Positions 35,272 to 45,618 are shown, numbered from the stretch's first letter. The stretch is DNA of 64,000 nucleotides from Roseiconus lacunae (GCF_008312935.1 NZ_VSZO01000012.1:124001-188000), one strand, 5' to 3'. Numbers and translations: made by a program. Notes: generated by a model not told the origin, from the sequence alone.

Positions 35272-37104
35272 CTATTTTGAGGGTGCTTCGAGGTAGGCCA
35301 ACAAAAGAGCGATATCAGCAGGCGTGATTCCGCTGATCCGCTGGGCTTGGTCGAGTGTCACGGGTCTGATCGAACTGAGCTTTTCACGAGCTTCGCCACG
35401 CATTGCCGTGATGGTGGCGTAGTCGAACGTCTGTGGGATCTTTTTCTTCAACATCCGCTGCTGCCGAGCCACCTCGTCTCGCTGGCGACTGACGTAGCCC
35501 TCGTACTTGATATCAAAGACAACTTGCTGGGCGGCTTGAGCCCCGATCGCCCCGAGTTCGGGCACGATCGAACACATCACCTCCCAATCGACTTCGGGAC
35601 GCCGCAAATAGACATCTCCTTTGACATCCCCCTTGGCGGTGCTGACCTTTGACGCAGAAAGCAACTCCATCGCCTTGGCGATGTCTTTCAGCTTTTGCTG
35701 AAAAGCGTCACGGCGAGTAGCCTCGATCAGGCCCAACTGATCTGCGTCGGCCGTCAATCGCCGGTCCGCGTTGTCTTGACGCAGCAACAATCGAAATTCC
35801 GCGCGGCTGGTAAACATCCGGTACGGCTCGTCGGTACCGCTGGTCACTAAATCGTCGACTAACACGCCGATGTAAGCTTGATCGCGTGTTGGCACCCAAG
35901 TCGATTTACCGGCGACAATGCGGGCGGCGTTCAACCCGGCGATCAAGCCTTGACCCGCCGCTTCTTCGTAACCGGTGGTCCCGTTGATTTGTCCGGCCAA
36001 AAACAAACCAGGGACTGTCTTTGACTCCAAGTGCGGCCACAACTGAGTCGGCGGACAGTAGTCATACTCGACCGCATACCCGTAGCGCATGATCTGCGCA
36101 TTCTGAAGGCCTTCGATCTGACGAAACATCGCATCCTGAACATCTCTGGGCAGACTGGTCGAGATGCCGTTCACATAGATTTCTTCGGTGTGATGGCCTT
36201 CCGGTTCGAGAAACAACTGATGTGAGTCTTTGTCGGCAAAGCGAACGACTTTGTCTTCGATCGATGGACAATATCGCGGTCCGCGTGAATTGATCTGCCC
36301 GCTATACATCGGCGCCCGATGCAAGTTGGCTCGAATCAGATCATGGACCGCTGGGTTTGTCATTGCGATATGACACGGGACCTGCTGAATGTCGATCGTG
36401 TCATTGAGAAACGAAAACGGTTGAGGTTGATCGTCCCCGGGTTGTTCTTCTAGTGATCGATAGTCGATCGTCCGTCGATTCAATCGAGCCGGAGTTCCGG
36501 TCTTGAATCGATCGATCGCGAATCCCAATCGCTGAAGCGCACCGCTGATTCCCCTCGTTGTCCCTTCGCCTGCTCGGCCGCCAGCGGTTTTCGCATCGCC
36601 GGTGTGCATCACCGCCGACAGAAACGTCCCCGTTGTCAGCACGACGGTCGGGGCGCGATAGACCGCATCACCACGGACTTGTACGCCGACGAGTTTCTCA
36701 CCGTCGGGGGTGGTTTCGGTCAGCAGGTCTTCGACGGTTTCTTGCCGCAGATCAAGATCGGGCTGCAGTTCGATCTCGTGCTTGATGAATTGTTGATACG
36801 CCTTCTTGTCGGCTTGCGCGCGAGGGCTGTGCATCGCCGGGCCTTTGCGGCGATTGAGCAAACGAAACTGTATCCCAGTGGCATCGATCGCCCGCCCCAT
36901 CAACCCACCCAAGGCGTCGACTTCGCGGACAATTTGCCCCTTGGCAACGCCGCCGATCGCGGGATTGCAGGACATTTGCCCGACGGTATCCAAATTGGTA
37001 GTCAGCAACGCTGTTTTGGCGCCCAAGCGGGCGGCGGCCGCGGCGGCTTCGGTTCCGGCATGCCCGGCGCCAATCACCACGACGTCGTATTCGTATTCAA
37101 TCAT
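35272..37104 (-). CDS. mnmG: tRNA uridine 5-carboxymethylaminomethyl modification enzyme MnmG
   Basis: 610 aa. An FAD-binding GxGxxG motif at the N-terminus (VVIGAGHAGTEAAAAAARLG), then GGVAKGQIVREVDALGG, HTGDAKTAGGRAGEGTTRGIS, the cysteine-containing PRYCPSIEDKVVRF and the C-terminal helical domain with DYATI...LRGEA-type motifs and RISGITPADIALLLAYLE. With MnmE it installs the carboxymethylaminomethyl group on U34 of certain tRNAs, using FAD and methylene-THF. Full length. mnmE is not in the window. Confidence 0.98.
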   Translation of the reverse strand: MIEYEYDVVVIGAGHAGTEAAAAAARLGAKTALLTTNLDTVGQMSCNPAIGGVAKGQIVREVDALGGLMGRAIDATGIQFRLLNRRKGPAMHSPRAQADKKAYQQFIKHEIELQPDLDLRQETVEDLLTETTPDGEKLVGVQVRGDAVYRAPTVVLTTGTFLSAVMHTGDAKTAGGRAGEGTTRGISGALQRLGFAIDRFKTGTPARLNRRTIDYRSLEEQPGDDQPQPFSFLNDTIDIQQVPCHIAMTNPAVHDLIRANLHRAPMYSGQINSRGPRYCPSIEDKVVRFADKDSHQLFLEPEGHHTEEIYVNGISTSLPRDVQDAMFRQIEGLQNAQIMRYGYAVEYDYCPPTQLWPHLESKTVPGLFLAGQINGTTGYEEAAGQGLIAGLNAARIVAGKSTWVPTRDQAYIGVLVDDLVTSGTDEPYRMFTSRAEFRLLLRQDNADRRLTADADQLGLIEATRRDAFQQKLKDIAKAMELLSASKVSTAKGDVKGDVYLRRPEVDWEVMCSIVPELGAIGAQAAQQVVFDIKYEGYVSRQRDEVARQQRMLKKKIPQTFDYATITAMRGEAREKLSSIRPVTLDQAQRISGITPADIALLLAYLEAPSK

Positions 37105-37277
37105 CTTGGAACGTCTTTCGTTTTCTTAACTCACTGGCCCGACAGCTTAGGCCGACTCTTTCCGGGCGGTCACCTTCGCGACACCGTCTTTTCCGCCGAT
37201 CGCAATCAAGATCGCCCCTTCAAGCTGCCGACGACAGAAACGGTGTGTACCAATTTCACTCGACTTTGACGATTTTG

Positions 37278-39605
37278 ATGACTGTCATTGGCCCAGATCC
37301 ATCGATCAATCGCAGGCGGCAAAACTCCGTCAAGACTCATGTCGCATTGTCGGCGAGCTTCCGATCGCCAACCTGCGGACTGCCAACGGGATTCACGACC
37401 GACGCTTTGTGCAGCAATCAGACCGCAGGCATCGATCGATGCGCCGACACACGCTACCGAAGCGGCCCTCGTGCCAATCAGCTTGCGCTGGGAACGATCG
37501 CATTGTTGGCCGCGTTATTTCTTGGCGCGAAGGCCTCGACCGCAGTTGGACAGGACGTGCGCTCGCACGATGACGTTATTGTCATCGCTTCTCGCTCGTT
37601 CGACATCCCCTTTCACATCAATGGGCAAACATCGGCCAGCAGCGTGAAACTTTACGTCTCTACCGACAAGGGGGAAAGTTGGCAAATCGCGACCGAATCA
37701 CCGCTTCCGGTCGAGAAACTGCACTTTGAAGCGAGCACGGACGGAGAGCATTGGTTCGCCCACGCGATCACCTCGGATGACGAAGCCGATCGGGCTAGCC
37801 TTTCCGCGGAACGGAAAATCGTGATCGACACGACCGGCCCCTCGATTGGCCTGACTGGCGAAGCCAACATGGAAGGTACCCTTTCGGCCCAACTCGTCTT
37901 GGACGATCCACGCCAACTGGGGACCCTACGAATCCTCTACGCGACGGATGTGAACCGCCAATGGATCACCCTGAAAAATGATTCTGTCGACACGGAAGGC
38001 AATTTTAAAATCCAACCGTCAGAAGACTGGAAACAAATCGTCCTGCATGTCACCGCGCTCGATTCCCTTGGCAATGCGTCGGTCCAATCCAAGACCTTTC
38101 GCCGTCCGCGAATCGCGACCCTGCCGAGCAAAGGCCTTGCCGGGGTCGGCTTGCCACCGGTCAAAACGGCGGCCGGACCAAGTGATCCACCGCAGTTGCG
38201 AATTGGCCCGCCGATCCAAAGCCCGCCCAATCAACCCACATTCACCTCGCCGAATTCGCCTTTCAATGCGAACGGCCTTCGCCCCGAAAGTGTCCCCAAA
38301 CGTGTCTTCGAACAGAAGTCACCTTCGACATGGCAGGACGCGACCGGGGCAAGCCCTTCGACACAACCGCCGTCGACTCGACAAGAAACGTTTGGCTTGG
38401 ATCGGTTTGGACTTCGCGGTACCGACCCGCAAAACGCTCGGACACGCCGACTCGATTCGCCCCAGTCGCGGATGTCACCGATCGCCGGAACGACCTCGGC
38501 GAAAGTAAACGCGGACGCCGACCAATTCGCGCAGCTGCCACCGGGTGGGCTATCGGCAAAGATCACACCGGAAGGCATCGAAGTACTGCCGCCTCCAAAC
38601 GCTGAGAAAGAACCTGCAGAGCCCATGCCAGGCAATACCAGCGATACTTCTGGATCATCATCCCCCAGCCAGAATCCGCCGCAAGTTTCGCCACAGCCGG
38701 TGGAACGGATCCAGACCCCGGATGCCGAAGCAGCGAACTCGCTAGCCAAACCGTCGATCTCACTCGATGCCCCCCAGCGGCCGGATACGATCAAAAAAGC
38801 GCTGCAGCCTATCACGCCAACAGAGAAGCCATCCGATCAAACGACGATCAATGGCTCGCCGGAACAGATCCCCGCGCCTGCGGCAGAACGAAGCGAAGAA
38901 CGTCGGCACCGTGTTGAGAAAGCCGAAGCGTCCGGACGCGAACAACAACGTCAATTTGACCTCGCCCAACTGGCTCGTTCGGTACCGTATCGCTTCAGCG
39001 AAACCAATCAATTCAGCTTGGAGTACGAACTTGAAGCTGTCGGCGCCACCGGAGTCGAATCAGTTGAACTCTATGGCAGCCTGGACGGTGGTGGGACGTG
39101 GCAGCGATGGGGTGCCGACCCGGACCGCCAAAGCCCCTTCGACATCATTACCAAAGGCGAAGGCTTGTTCTCGTTTCGCATCGTGGTGCTCGGTAACAAC
39201 GGCTTAGCCAGTCCAAGTCCGCTCGCCGGTGACAAACCCGATATCGCCGTCCTCGTCGATCAAACACCGCCTTCTGTTCGAATTACCTCGGCGCGGTATG
39301 GCGAGGGCGATCGCGTCGGTTCGCTAGTGGTCGAATACGATTGCTCGGACGAACATCTAACGACTCGCCCAATCGCGTTGGCGTTTTCTGATTCGCTGGC
39401 TGGACCATGGACAACGATCGCCGCCGGATTGCAAAACAACGGTGTCTACGTTTGGCCGGCAGATCCGAAACTGCCGGGGCAGATCTACCTGCGAATCGAC
39501 GCTATCGACAAGGCAGGGAACACCGGCAGTTATCTCCTAGAACAGCCCATCCAGACGAGCGGCTTGGCACCGCGAGCAAGAATCTTGGGCTTCCGAACTC
39601 GCTAG
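37278..39605 (+). CDS. Large secreted beta-rich protein, unknown function
   Basis: 775 aa from the ATG at 37278; a GTG at 37245 is open too. The N-terminus is odd: about 70 hydrophilic residues precede a hydrophobic signal-like helix (LALGTIALLAALFLGAKASTAVGQ). Two Ig-like beta-sandwich regions follow, at about residues 95-255 and 590-765, with repeated motifs such as KLYVSTDKGESWQ, ELYGSLDGGGTWQRW and VDQTPPSVRITSA. Between them is a roughly 330-residue linker rich in Pro, Ser, Gln and Thr with no fold. I do not recognise a family. Export and display outside the cytoplasm are inferred. The start is uncertain. Confidence 0.75.
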   Translation: MTVIGPDPSINRRRQNSVKTHVALSASFRSPTCGLPTGFTTDALCSNQTAGIDRCADTRYRSGPRANQLALGTIALLAALFLGAKASTAVGQDVRSHDDVIVIASRSFDIPFHINGQTSASSVKLYVSTDKGESWQIATESPLPVEKLHFEASTDGEHWFAHAITSDDEADRASLSAERKIVIDTTGPSIGLTGEANMEGTLSAQLVLDDPRQLGTLRILYATDVNRQWITLKNDSVDTEGNFKIQPSEDWKQIVLHVTALDSLGNASVQSKTFRRPRIATLPSKGLAGVGLPPVKTAAGPSDPPQLRIGPPIQSPPNQPTFTSPNSPFNANGLRPESVPKRVFEQKSPSTWQDATGASPSTQPPSTRQETFGLDRFGLRGTDPQNARTRRLDSPQSRMSPIAGTTSAKVNADADQFAQLPPGGLSAKITPEGIEVLPPPNAEKEPAEPMPGNTSDTSGSSSPSQNPPQVSPQPVERIQTPDAEAANSLAKPSISLDAPQRPDTIKKALQPITPTEKPSDQTTINGSPEQIPAPAAERSEERRHRVEKAEASGREQQRQFDLAQLARSVPYRFSETNQFSLEYELEAVGATGVESVELYGSLDGGGTWQRWGADPDRQSPFDIITKGEGLFSFRIVVLGNNGLASPSPLAGDKPDIAVLVDQTPPSVRITSARYGEGDRVGSLVVEYDCSDEHLTTRPIALAFSDSLAGPWTTIAAGLQNNGVYVWPADPKLPGQIYLRIDAIDKAGNTGSYLLEQPIQTSGLAPRARILGFRTR

Positions 39606-39686
39606 CGTCCCGCCGACATCTGAAATGAGGATCAGTCGCCCAGCGTTTGCTACGATCTCCATGCAATATCGATCGGTACAACAATT

Positions 39687-39713
39687 GGGGCCGGCGGCTC
39701 AGCAGTCGGCCCC
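39687..39713. terminator. GC-rich hairpin between convergent genes (weak terminator candidate)
   Basis: GGGGCCG (39687-39693) and CGGCCCC (39707-39713) form a 7-bp stem with a 13-nt loop, midway between convergent genes. There is no T run on either side, so intrinsic termination is uncertain. Confidence 0.35.
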
Positions 39714-39784
39714 CATCGGTTTCCCAGCCGGGGGCTAGACGGATCTGCTGCATTGCCAAAGCCGGGCGATGCGATAAGCGGGCC

Positions 39785-41101
39785 TTAAAGAAACATCGAT
39801 TGAAAGACAACCCAGCGAGCGGTCAGCAGGGTCATCAGCAAACAACACCACCACGATGCCAAGTGTGCGATCGGTTTACGACGCAAGGTGTAGAGAATAC
39901 CGATCGACATGCCGGTGACCGACAACTTAAACAACGTCAGTAGTCGCGCATCGCTAATGAATTGACTACCTAGCGGATTGAGCTCTTTCATCGCGCCGGC
40001 ATTGGACGCCGTCAACGTCCAGACCAAATCGACGATCGAGAACAAAGCGATAATGACCAGCGACTGCACGATGATCTTGTGGCTTTTCTTTTCGTCATGG
40101 GTCTCGGTGTCAACGGTCGGCCGATTGGACAGCAAGTGACCAAACCCTAGCACAACGCCTACCATCCCCAACAGAGAAAGGGGATACGCCAGACGATCGC
40201 TCAAAAAGACCGATGCCGAAGTTCGTTCGCCGTCGGCGCCCGCTTCATCGACCCGTTGCAAGTCAAGTTCGGCCCGTTCGGTAAAGTCCCCGGAAGGACG
40301 AAAGTCTGCCACCAAACGACTCCAAATGGAGGCCTCATTCGTCGTCAAACTTTCCGGCGGATCGGCCGAAATGTTGGCCCGGTCGGTCAACAACTGAAGC
40401 AACTGATACCCCGCACCACTGGGGTAGAGCACCAACGGTTCGTGTTCGGGGTAGATCGCAACGATGCCCCCCATCGACGCTTGCCGCAAATCGCTTGCGA
40501 CGGAATACAGCGATTGTCCGCCGCCATTGTGATAGAAACTTCGTGCCCCGCCAAAACGGCCACCACCCCAAGGACCTCCGAACCCGCGGCCTTCGTATGG
40601 ATGGCCACTCCCCCAGCCTCCACGACCACGTCGGCGATCACCATCGGCGTCTTGGCCGTCTGCCGTCTCGGTTGATTCGCCGCGAGCGACTTGACGATCC
40701 GATTGGTTACGATTGGCATGCTCGCCACGACGATACTCTCGGCGCCCCGATCCGCCATCGAATGCAACCGGAGTCACATCGAACTCACGGTCAGAGAATT
40801 GGCGAGAACGATGATGCTGGGCGGTATTTTGCCCCGCTTCTTTCTCAGCTGCTTTCTCATCGGCGGTTTGAAAATAGTCGCGATCGAACTCCTGGCCATT
40901 GATCGTGATCGTGTCCTGAGTGTGCTCGATCACATAAGGGGGCTGTATGTAGCGTCCCTCAACGATCAAATACCCTGTTCGTAGCGTTACCACGGTCAAT
41001 TCGCCGTCGTCAGCCTTCGCGACGGTCCCCATCACCACTGCAAAACAGCAAGCCGAAACCACAATACCAGTCAGGCGTTCAAGAAGTTGCATGCAATTCA
41101 T
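39785..41101 (-). CDS. Exported/membrane protein with DUF5658-like C-terminal part
   Basis: 438 aa from the ATG at 41101 (an ATG at 41092 is equally good). The frame goes back to 41209, but a signal peptide (MQLLERLTGIVVSACCFAVVMG, cleavage after AKA) fixes the start near here. The mature part begins with a beta-rich segment (ELTVVTLRTGYLIVEGRYI). An Arg/Gly/Asp-rich low-complexity region follows, with RRRGRGGWGSGHPYEGRGFG near residue 155. The C-terminal 130 residues have about four membrane helices with IVDLVWTLTASNAGAMKELNPLG, which resembles the DUF5658 membrane domain. The function is unknown. Confidence 0.75.
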   Translation of the reverse strand: MNCMQLLERLTGIVVSACCFAVVMGTVAKADDGELTVVTLRTGYLIVEGRYIQPPYVIEHTQDTITINGQEFDRDYFQTADEKAAEKEAGQNTAQHHRSRQFSDREFDVTPVAFDGGSGRREYRRGEHANRNQSDRQVARGESTETADGQDADGDRRRGRGGWGSGHPYEGRGFGGPWGGGRFGGARSFYHNGGGQSLYSVASDLRQASMGGIVAIYPEHEPLVLYPSGAGYQLLQLLTDRANISADPPESLTTNEASIWSRLVADFRPSGDFTERAELDLQRVDEAGADGERTSASVFLSDRLAYPLSLLGMVGVVLGFGHLLSNRPTVDTETHDEKKSHKIIVQSLVIIALFSIVDLVWTLTASNAGAMKELNPLGSQFISDARLLTLFKLSVTGMSIGILYTLRRKPIAHLASWWCCLLMTLLTARWVVFQSMFL

Positions 41102-41470
41102 CGCATGGAGTCCAAGGGCGGGGAAAGCGGTGCCGTTCACCACGGTCACATCGCATTGAACCCCTATTAAACTGCAGGGTTTCGTCGCTTCAAAGAAAGA
41201 AAAAGACAACGATTTCCATCCCTCCTTTCCTTTCCGCTTAAGTGCCCCTCGCCGACGTTCCTGCGGATAAACTATCTGGAAAGCCCGCTTGATGCGACTT
41301 CGCGAAAGACGTTGCCTCCCAGCGAATCACTGCGTCACCGAAGCCAATGAAGCCAGCTTGACGGCGACGCACGGGTGCACCAGGCGTACCTGCGTCTTTC
41401 CGGGCACTCCCCTGCCCTGCTCTATTCGCTGCCGTTTGCTCCCCCGTCACTCTTCCACATCACAGGCTCA
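41102..41470. other. Divergent intergenic region, 369 bp
   Basis: Between the exported protein (minus) and the sulfatase (plus). Frames reaching into it from both sides look like non-coding extensions. No palindrome or clear promoter boxes were found. Confidence 0.4.
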
Positions 41471-42931
41471 ATGATGATGCTTCCGCCTCCGCGTCTCGCC
41501 CGATTTGGATCGACCGCCGTCTTCGCTGGGTGCCTTTTTTTAAACACCATGATGTCGACCTCTGCCGCCCCACCGAACGTGATCCTGGTGATGGCGGATG
41601 ACCAAGGTTGGGGAGAAACGAGTTACAACGGGCACCCTTTGCTTAAAACACCGGAACTCGACGCGATGGCAGCCAACGGACTGCGATTCGATCGTTTTTA
41701 TGCCGGTGCCCCGGTCTGCTCCCCGACGCGAGCGGCAGTACTCACCGGCCGCTCCTGCTATCGCGTCGGAGTCCCCGAGCATGGTTACGCCCTCCGGCAC
41801 CAAGAAACCGTACTGCCAAAAGTCTTGGCCGATGCTGGTTACAACACCGCACATTTCGGGAAATGGCACCTCAACGGATTGCGCGGCCCCGGTGTCCCAA
41901 TCTTCGATCACGACCCGTTTCATCCCGGCACCTTCGGATTTCAGTACTGGTTGTCGGTCACCAATTTTTATGATCGCGATCCATTGATGAGCCGCAACGG
42001 ACAAATCGAAGACTACCGCGGTGACTCCTCCGATGTTGTTGTCGAACAAGCGGTCGATCACATCGGCAAACTCGCTAAACAAGATGCACCGTTCTTTGTT
42101 GTGATCTGGTACGGCACACCTCATTCGCCTTTTAAAGCCTCCGAGGAAGACGCATCAGCATTCGAACATTTGGATGAACAATCCAAGCAGCACTACGGAG
42201 AGTTGGTTGCGCTCGATCGCAGTGTCGGAACACTTCGCCAAAGCCTTCGCCGGTTGAACATCGAAAAGGACACCGTCCTGTGGTACTGCAGCGACAACGG
42301 CGGCTTGCCCAAGATCACACCTGACACCACAGGCGGCTTGAAAGGCAACAAGGGAACGATCGATGAAGGTGGTTTGCGCGTCCCGGGAATCATTGAATGG
42401 CCCGGTACGATCGAGCCGCGGCGGACGAATTATCCGGCCAGTGTGATGGACATGATGCCGACGATTTTGGAACTGGCCGATACCCAACATCCCACTCCAA
42501 ACCGACCGGCCGATGGCACTAGTTTGACACGCTTATTCGGCGGCGAGAACCAAGCCCCTCGACGAGTTCCAGCCCTCTACTTTCGCTACAAGAAGATGGC
42601 CGCGATGGTCGACAACGATTGGAAAATTTCAACGCGTCAGTTGGCTGATGGCCCTTTTAAACTTTACCACCTCGTCGAGGATCCGTCGGAAACAACCGAC
42701 GTCTCCGCCGAAAACCGCAAACGAAAACAGCGGATGGTCAAACAGCTTCAAGCGTGGCTCGCGGAAACCGATGCCAGCGAATCGGGAAGCGATTACCCCG
42801 AAGGCGACGTCGACCCGATGCACCCCCGACCGATGTTCTGGACCGAACGCGCCGACTACCAACCGTATCTCAACGAATGGAAAGATCGCTGGGAATACGG
42901 CAGTTGGCTCGAAAGACGAAAACGCAAGTGA
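41471..42931 (+). CDS. Secreted type I sulfatase (formylglycine-dependent)
   Basis: 486 aa from the first of three consecutive ATGs at 41471; the frame is open to 41375. A signal peptide covers residues 1-32. The catalytic core begins NVILVMADDQGWGETSY (metal ligands Asp43, Asp44). The sulfatase signature CSPTRAAVLTGR gives Cys83 as the residue oxidised to formylglycine. Further core motifs are FGKWHLNGLRGPG, WYCSDNGGL and FKLYHLVEDPSE. Sulfatases cleave sulfate esters, often from algal polysaccharides in marine planctomycetes. No carbohydrate-active neighbour is present, so the substrate is unknown. The FGE-fold protein at the left edge could be a maturase, but this is not shown. Confidence 0.95.
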   Translation: MMMLPPPRLARFGSTAVFAGCLFLNTMMSTSAAPPNVILVMADDQGWGETSYNGHPLLKTPELDAMAANGLRFDRFYAGAPVCSPTRAAVLTGRSCYRVGVPEHGYALRHQETVLPKVLADAGYNTAHFGKWHLNGLRGPGVPIFDHDPFHPGTFGFQYWLSVTNFYDRDPLMSRNGQIEDYRGDSSDVVVEQAVDHIGKLAKQDAPFFVVIWYGTPHSPFKASEEDASAFEHLDEQSKQHYGELVALDRSVGTLRQSLRRLNIEKDTVLWYCSDNGGLPKITPDTTGGLKGNKGTIDEGGLRVPGIIEWPGTIEPRRTNYPASVMDMMPTILELADTQHPTPNRPADGTSLTRLFGGENQAPRRVPALYFRYKKMAAMVDNDWKISTRQLADGPFKLYHLVEDPSETTDVSAENRKRKQRMVKQLQAWLAETDASESGSDYPEGDVDPMHPRPMFWTERADYQPYLNEWKDRWEYGSWLERRKRK

Positions 42932-43246
42932 GCGATCGGATCGTGACATTTGAAATCGAACATCGACATCACCCGCCAGAGCCTCCCCGTTCAGGGTCTG
43001 GGTTTTCGCAGCGGCGCGGTCTATGATTTCGCCACGGCCTTCCATCGATGGATGCCAAGCCCGATGAACGCTACTTTCGCGGAGCGGAAGGCGACAATAG
43101 TGAGCCGATGGCGATAGCCACGCGCCTCGAAGGGCGATGATGGCATCGTTGGGCCCGCGGCTCACTGAATCGATAAGCCCCGCAAGGTTCGTGCGACAGC
43201 TTGGCGCCACCTTGGACTCGGAAACAACAACCGCCTGGTCAACATC
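42932..43246. other. Intergenic region with a dispersed repeat, 315 bp
   Basis: Contains the repeat at 43069-43098 and, directly after it, ATGGCGATAGCCACG (43108-43122), a degenerate echo of the first repeat family. Otherwise nothing is recognised. It holds the holA promoter or leader. Confidence 0.45.
43069..43098. repeat. Second dispersed repeat family, direct copy
   Basis: CGCTACTTTCGCGGAGCGGA followed by AGGCGACAAT matches 33950-33979 with 4 mismatches in 30 bases. Both copies are intergenic. Confidence 0.65.
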
Positions 43247-44284
43247 ATGTCCAAAGTACACGCGTTCGATTTCCTGACCAAAAGCAGCGATGCCGATGCG
43301 CATGACTTTTCTGTTGCCGGCCTATTCGGCGGCGACGGCACATTGATGGGATGGGCGACGAATAAGCTAGCTGGCGATTCCGACGTGACGGAATTCGATG
43401 GCAACACCGCACGTTGGTCCGATGTCAACGATGAACTCTCGACGGGTTCGTTATTCGACATGGGCGAGAAACGGGCCATCGTGATTCGTGACGCCGATTC
43501 GTTCCTGTCGTCGAACCGGGCCGAAGTCGAAGCTTACTTGGCGAAACCGGGCAGCGTCGCACGATTGATTTTGCAGCTTCAATCGCTCGCGAGTAATACC
43601 AAAGTTTACAAAGCCCTGGACAAATCCCACGTACTGATTTGCTGTAGCGGGGAAACGGGGAAAAAAACCGGCGCGACGGCCGTATCACGTCGTAAATTTT
43701 TGACCGAATTTGTCGCCGGCCGACATCAAACCAAATTGACCGGCGAAGCTGCCGACGCGTTGGTGGAAATGCTCGGCGACGATGTTGGATTTTTAGATAC
43801 CGAAATCGCCAAACTTGCGTGCTACCAGCCGCCCGGTGAAACGATCGGTGAAGAGTTGGTCCGTGACGTTGTCGCCGGATGGCAAGGCAAGACGATTTGG
43901 CAAATTACCGATGCGATTTCATCGGGCAACGCTGCCGAAGCACTTTTGCAACTCGACAAGTTAATCTCTGGGGGTCAGCCGCCGGTCGCCCTACTGCCAC
44001 AAATCGCGTATTCGCTACGCAAACTCGGCCTGGCCACCGCCATTCACTTGGCCGCCGAACGTGCCGGTAAAAAACCACACCTGGAAGACTCTCTCGTCAA
44101 AGGCGGAATGCGACCGTTCGAAATTGGTCGCGCAACAGCGGATATGAAACGAATGAAGCGCGAGCGAGCAGCCAAACTGCTGGAGTGGCTACTCGATGCT
44201 GACTTGCGTTTAAAGGGCACGCACAGCTCCGACGGACTCGACCGCTTCCTGCTCGAAAGTCTTGTCCTCAAACTGGCTCAGTAA
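43247..44284 (+). CDS. holA: DNA polymerase III delta subunit
   Basis: 345 aa. It matches the clamp-loader delta family: an early GGDGTLMGWATNKL segment, SLFDMGEKRAIVIRDADSFLSS, then LIC-type beta strands, LTGEAADALVEMLGDDVGFLDTEIAKLACY and the C-terminal collar domain (WQITDAISSGNAAEALLQLDKLISGGQPPVALLPQIAYSLRKL). Delta opens the sliding clamp for loading at primed sites; the family lacks a functional Walker A motif, and none is seen here. It stands alone; the next gene is on the opposite strand 27 bp away. Confidence 0.92.
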   Translation: MSKVHAFDFLTKSSDADAHDFSVAGLFGGDGTLMGWATNKLAGDSDVTEFDGNTARWSDVNDELSTGSLFDMGEKRAIVIRDADSFLSSNRAEVEAYLAKPGSVARLILQLQSLASNTKVYKALDKSHVLICCSGETGKKTGATAVSRRKFLTEFVAGRHQTKLTGEAADALVEMLGDDVGFLDTEIAKLACYQPPGETIGEELVRDVVAGWQGKTIWQITDAISSGNAAEALLQLDKLISGGQPPVALLPQIAYSLRKLGLATAIHLAAERAGKKPHLEDSLVKGGMRPFEIGRATADMKRMKRERAAKLLEWLLDADLRLKGTHSSDGLDRFLLESLVLKLAQ

Positions 44285-44311
44285 CGCTAGAGCGACAATG
44301 GCTGCAACAGG

Positions 44312-45532
44312 CTAACGCGCCGGCTGATCGTTCAATCGTTGGGCTTCATAGCGAAAGTCGGTTTGCACATCCCGCTGCCACTTTGTTCCGAACAATAGAT
44401 GATTCTTACTACGAACATCGGCTTTGATGTCGCATGTCCCGTTGGCCTGCAAGATTAGGTAGTCATCTTTTCCGAAAAAGACACGCCCTTGAATGCCACG
44501 TACCCGAGCGTCGTACTTCTTCGCATTGTGATCGAGCATCAATGCTAAGTCACCGTTTTGGATCGCCAATTGCCGGCAGGCCTTTCCGTCGTAAATCGCA
44601 TCGCGCAAGTAGCGTAGTTGGATCGAACCACTGGAAGATCCGCCGCCATGGACCAGCATCGAACCGGCATTCCCCGCGTCGACTTTCCACGCATCGTTAA
44701 CGGGGCGATTGACGTTTTCCATGACGTAATAGTCTAGCAAGGGATCGGCCGCTTGAGCCCACCGACGCACGTCGTCAAGCTTCACCGTGACCGGTCCGGC
44801 CGTTTGACGGACTTTTGTTATTCCTAAACCATTTGACCAAACGACTTCGAACGTGCAGCCGGAGTACTGCGCGGGATCTTCGACCAGCCGAGCTTCGTCG
44901 ATCTGCGTCAAACGCTCCACATCAAACCCGCTGACCTCCGCCAAACGCGTCAACGCTTTTTCGTATCGAGGATCGACTTTGCCGTACGTGACCAACAACT
45001 TGTACGCGACATCCGCCGGTGGGACGGCGGCTCGGGTGACATCCAAAAGTTGTTCCAATCCAATTTTAAAAATCGGAGAGGCATCGCTAAAGTCTGCAAC
45101 GCGCAGTCGCTTTTCACTAACAATTCTCTGCTGAGACGCTTCGAGCACTTCGATCTCGAACGTGATGTCGCCGAGTCGATTGTCCAGGACAGTTGTTTTG
45201 CCGGAATATCGATTGGTGTAAACCACGTGAGTCCGACCTTCGATTCCCCAGTTCTCGTTGACCGCCAGTCCACGTAGCCGAAGTACCTTCGTTGCCGCCC
45301 AGCTTTTGCCGTTGGGATAACGCCTGGCGAGTTCCCGTTCGTCAAGTTTTCGCGATGCGGTCTCCCGTTTGCTTTCGAGTGACATCCAGTCGGATTGCGT
45401 TGCCACTTGACCAAAGGCAACCGTCGCGCCCGACAAACAGCCCCACAGGATTAATGCGACACGACCAAGGATGAAGCCACCCGCCGTCCAACGGCTTTGA
45501 CGATCGACAGATCGATTGAAGACGCGGTCCAT
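44312..45532 (-). CDS. Exported protein of unknown function
   Basis: 406 aa. A long basic N-region, then a hydrophobic signal segment (ILGRVALILWGCLSGATVAFGQ, cleavage after AFG). The mature part is mixed alpha/beta with one pair of cysteines around residues 225 and 316. No domain is recognised. It follows the kinase-like gene at 45619-47394 on the same strand after 86 bp, so they may be co-transcribed. Confidence 0.75.
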   Translation of the reverse strand: MDRVFNRSVDRQSRWTAGGFILGRVALILWGCLSGATVAFGQVATQSDWMSLESKRETASRKLDERELARRYPNGKSWAATKVLRLRGLAVNENWGIEGRTHVVYTNRYSGKTTVLDNRLGDITFEIEVLEASQQRIVSEKRLRVADFSDASPIFKIGLEQLLDVTRAAVPPADVAYKLLVTYGKVDPRYEKALTRLAEVSGFDVERLTQIDEARLVEDPAQYSGCTFEVVWSNGLGITKVRQTAGPVTVKLDDVRRWAQAADPLLDYYVMENVNRPVNDAWKVDAGNAGSMLVHGGGSSSGSIQLRYLRDAIYDGKACRQLAIQNGDLALMLDHNAKKYDARVRGIQGRVFFGKDDYLILQANGTCDIKADVRSKNHLLFGTKWQRDVQTDFRYEAQRLNDQPAR

Positions 45533-45618
45533 GAATTGAACACCTCAAATAATAAAGATTCGATACACACAATCGATCCAAACACGTTTTGTCGGCCTGC
45601 CTAGCAATCGCTCTCCGT

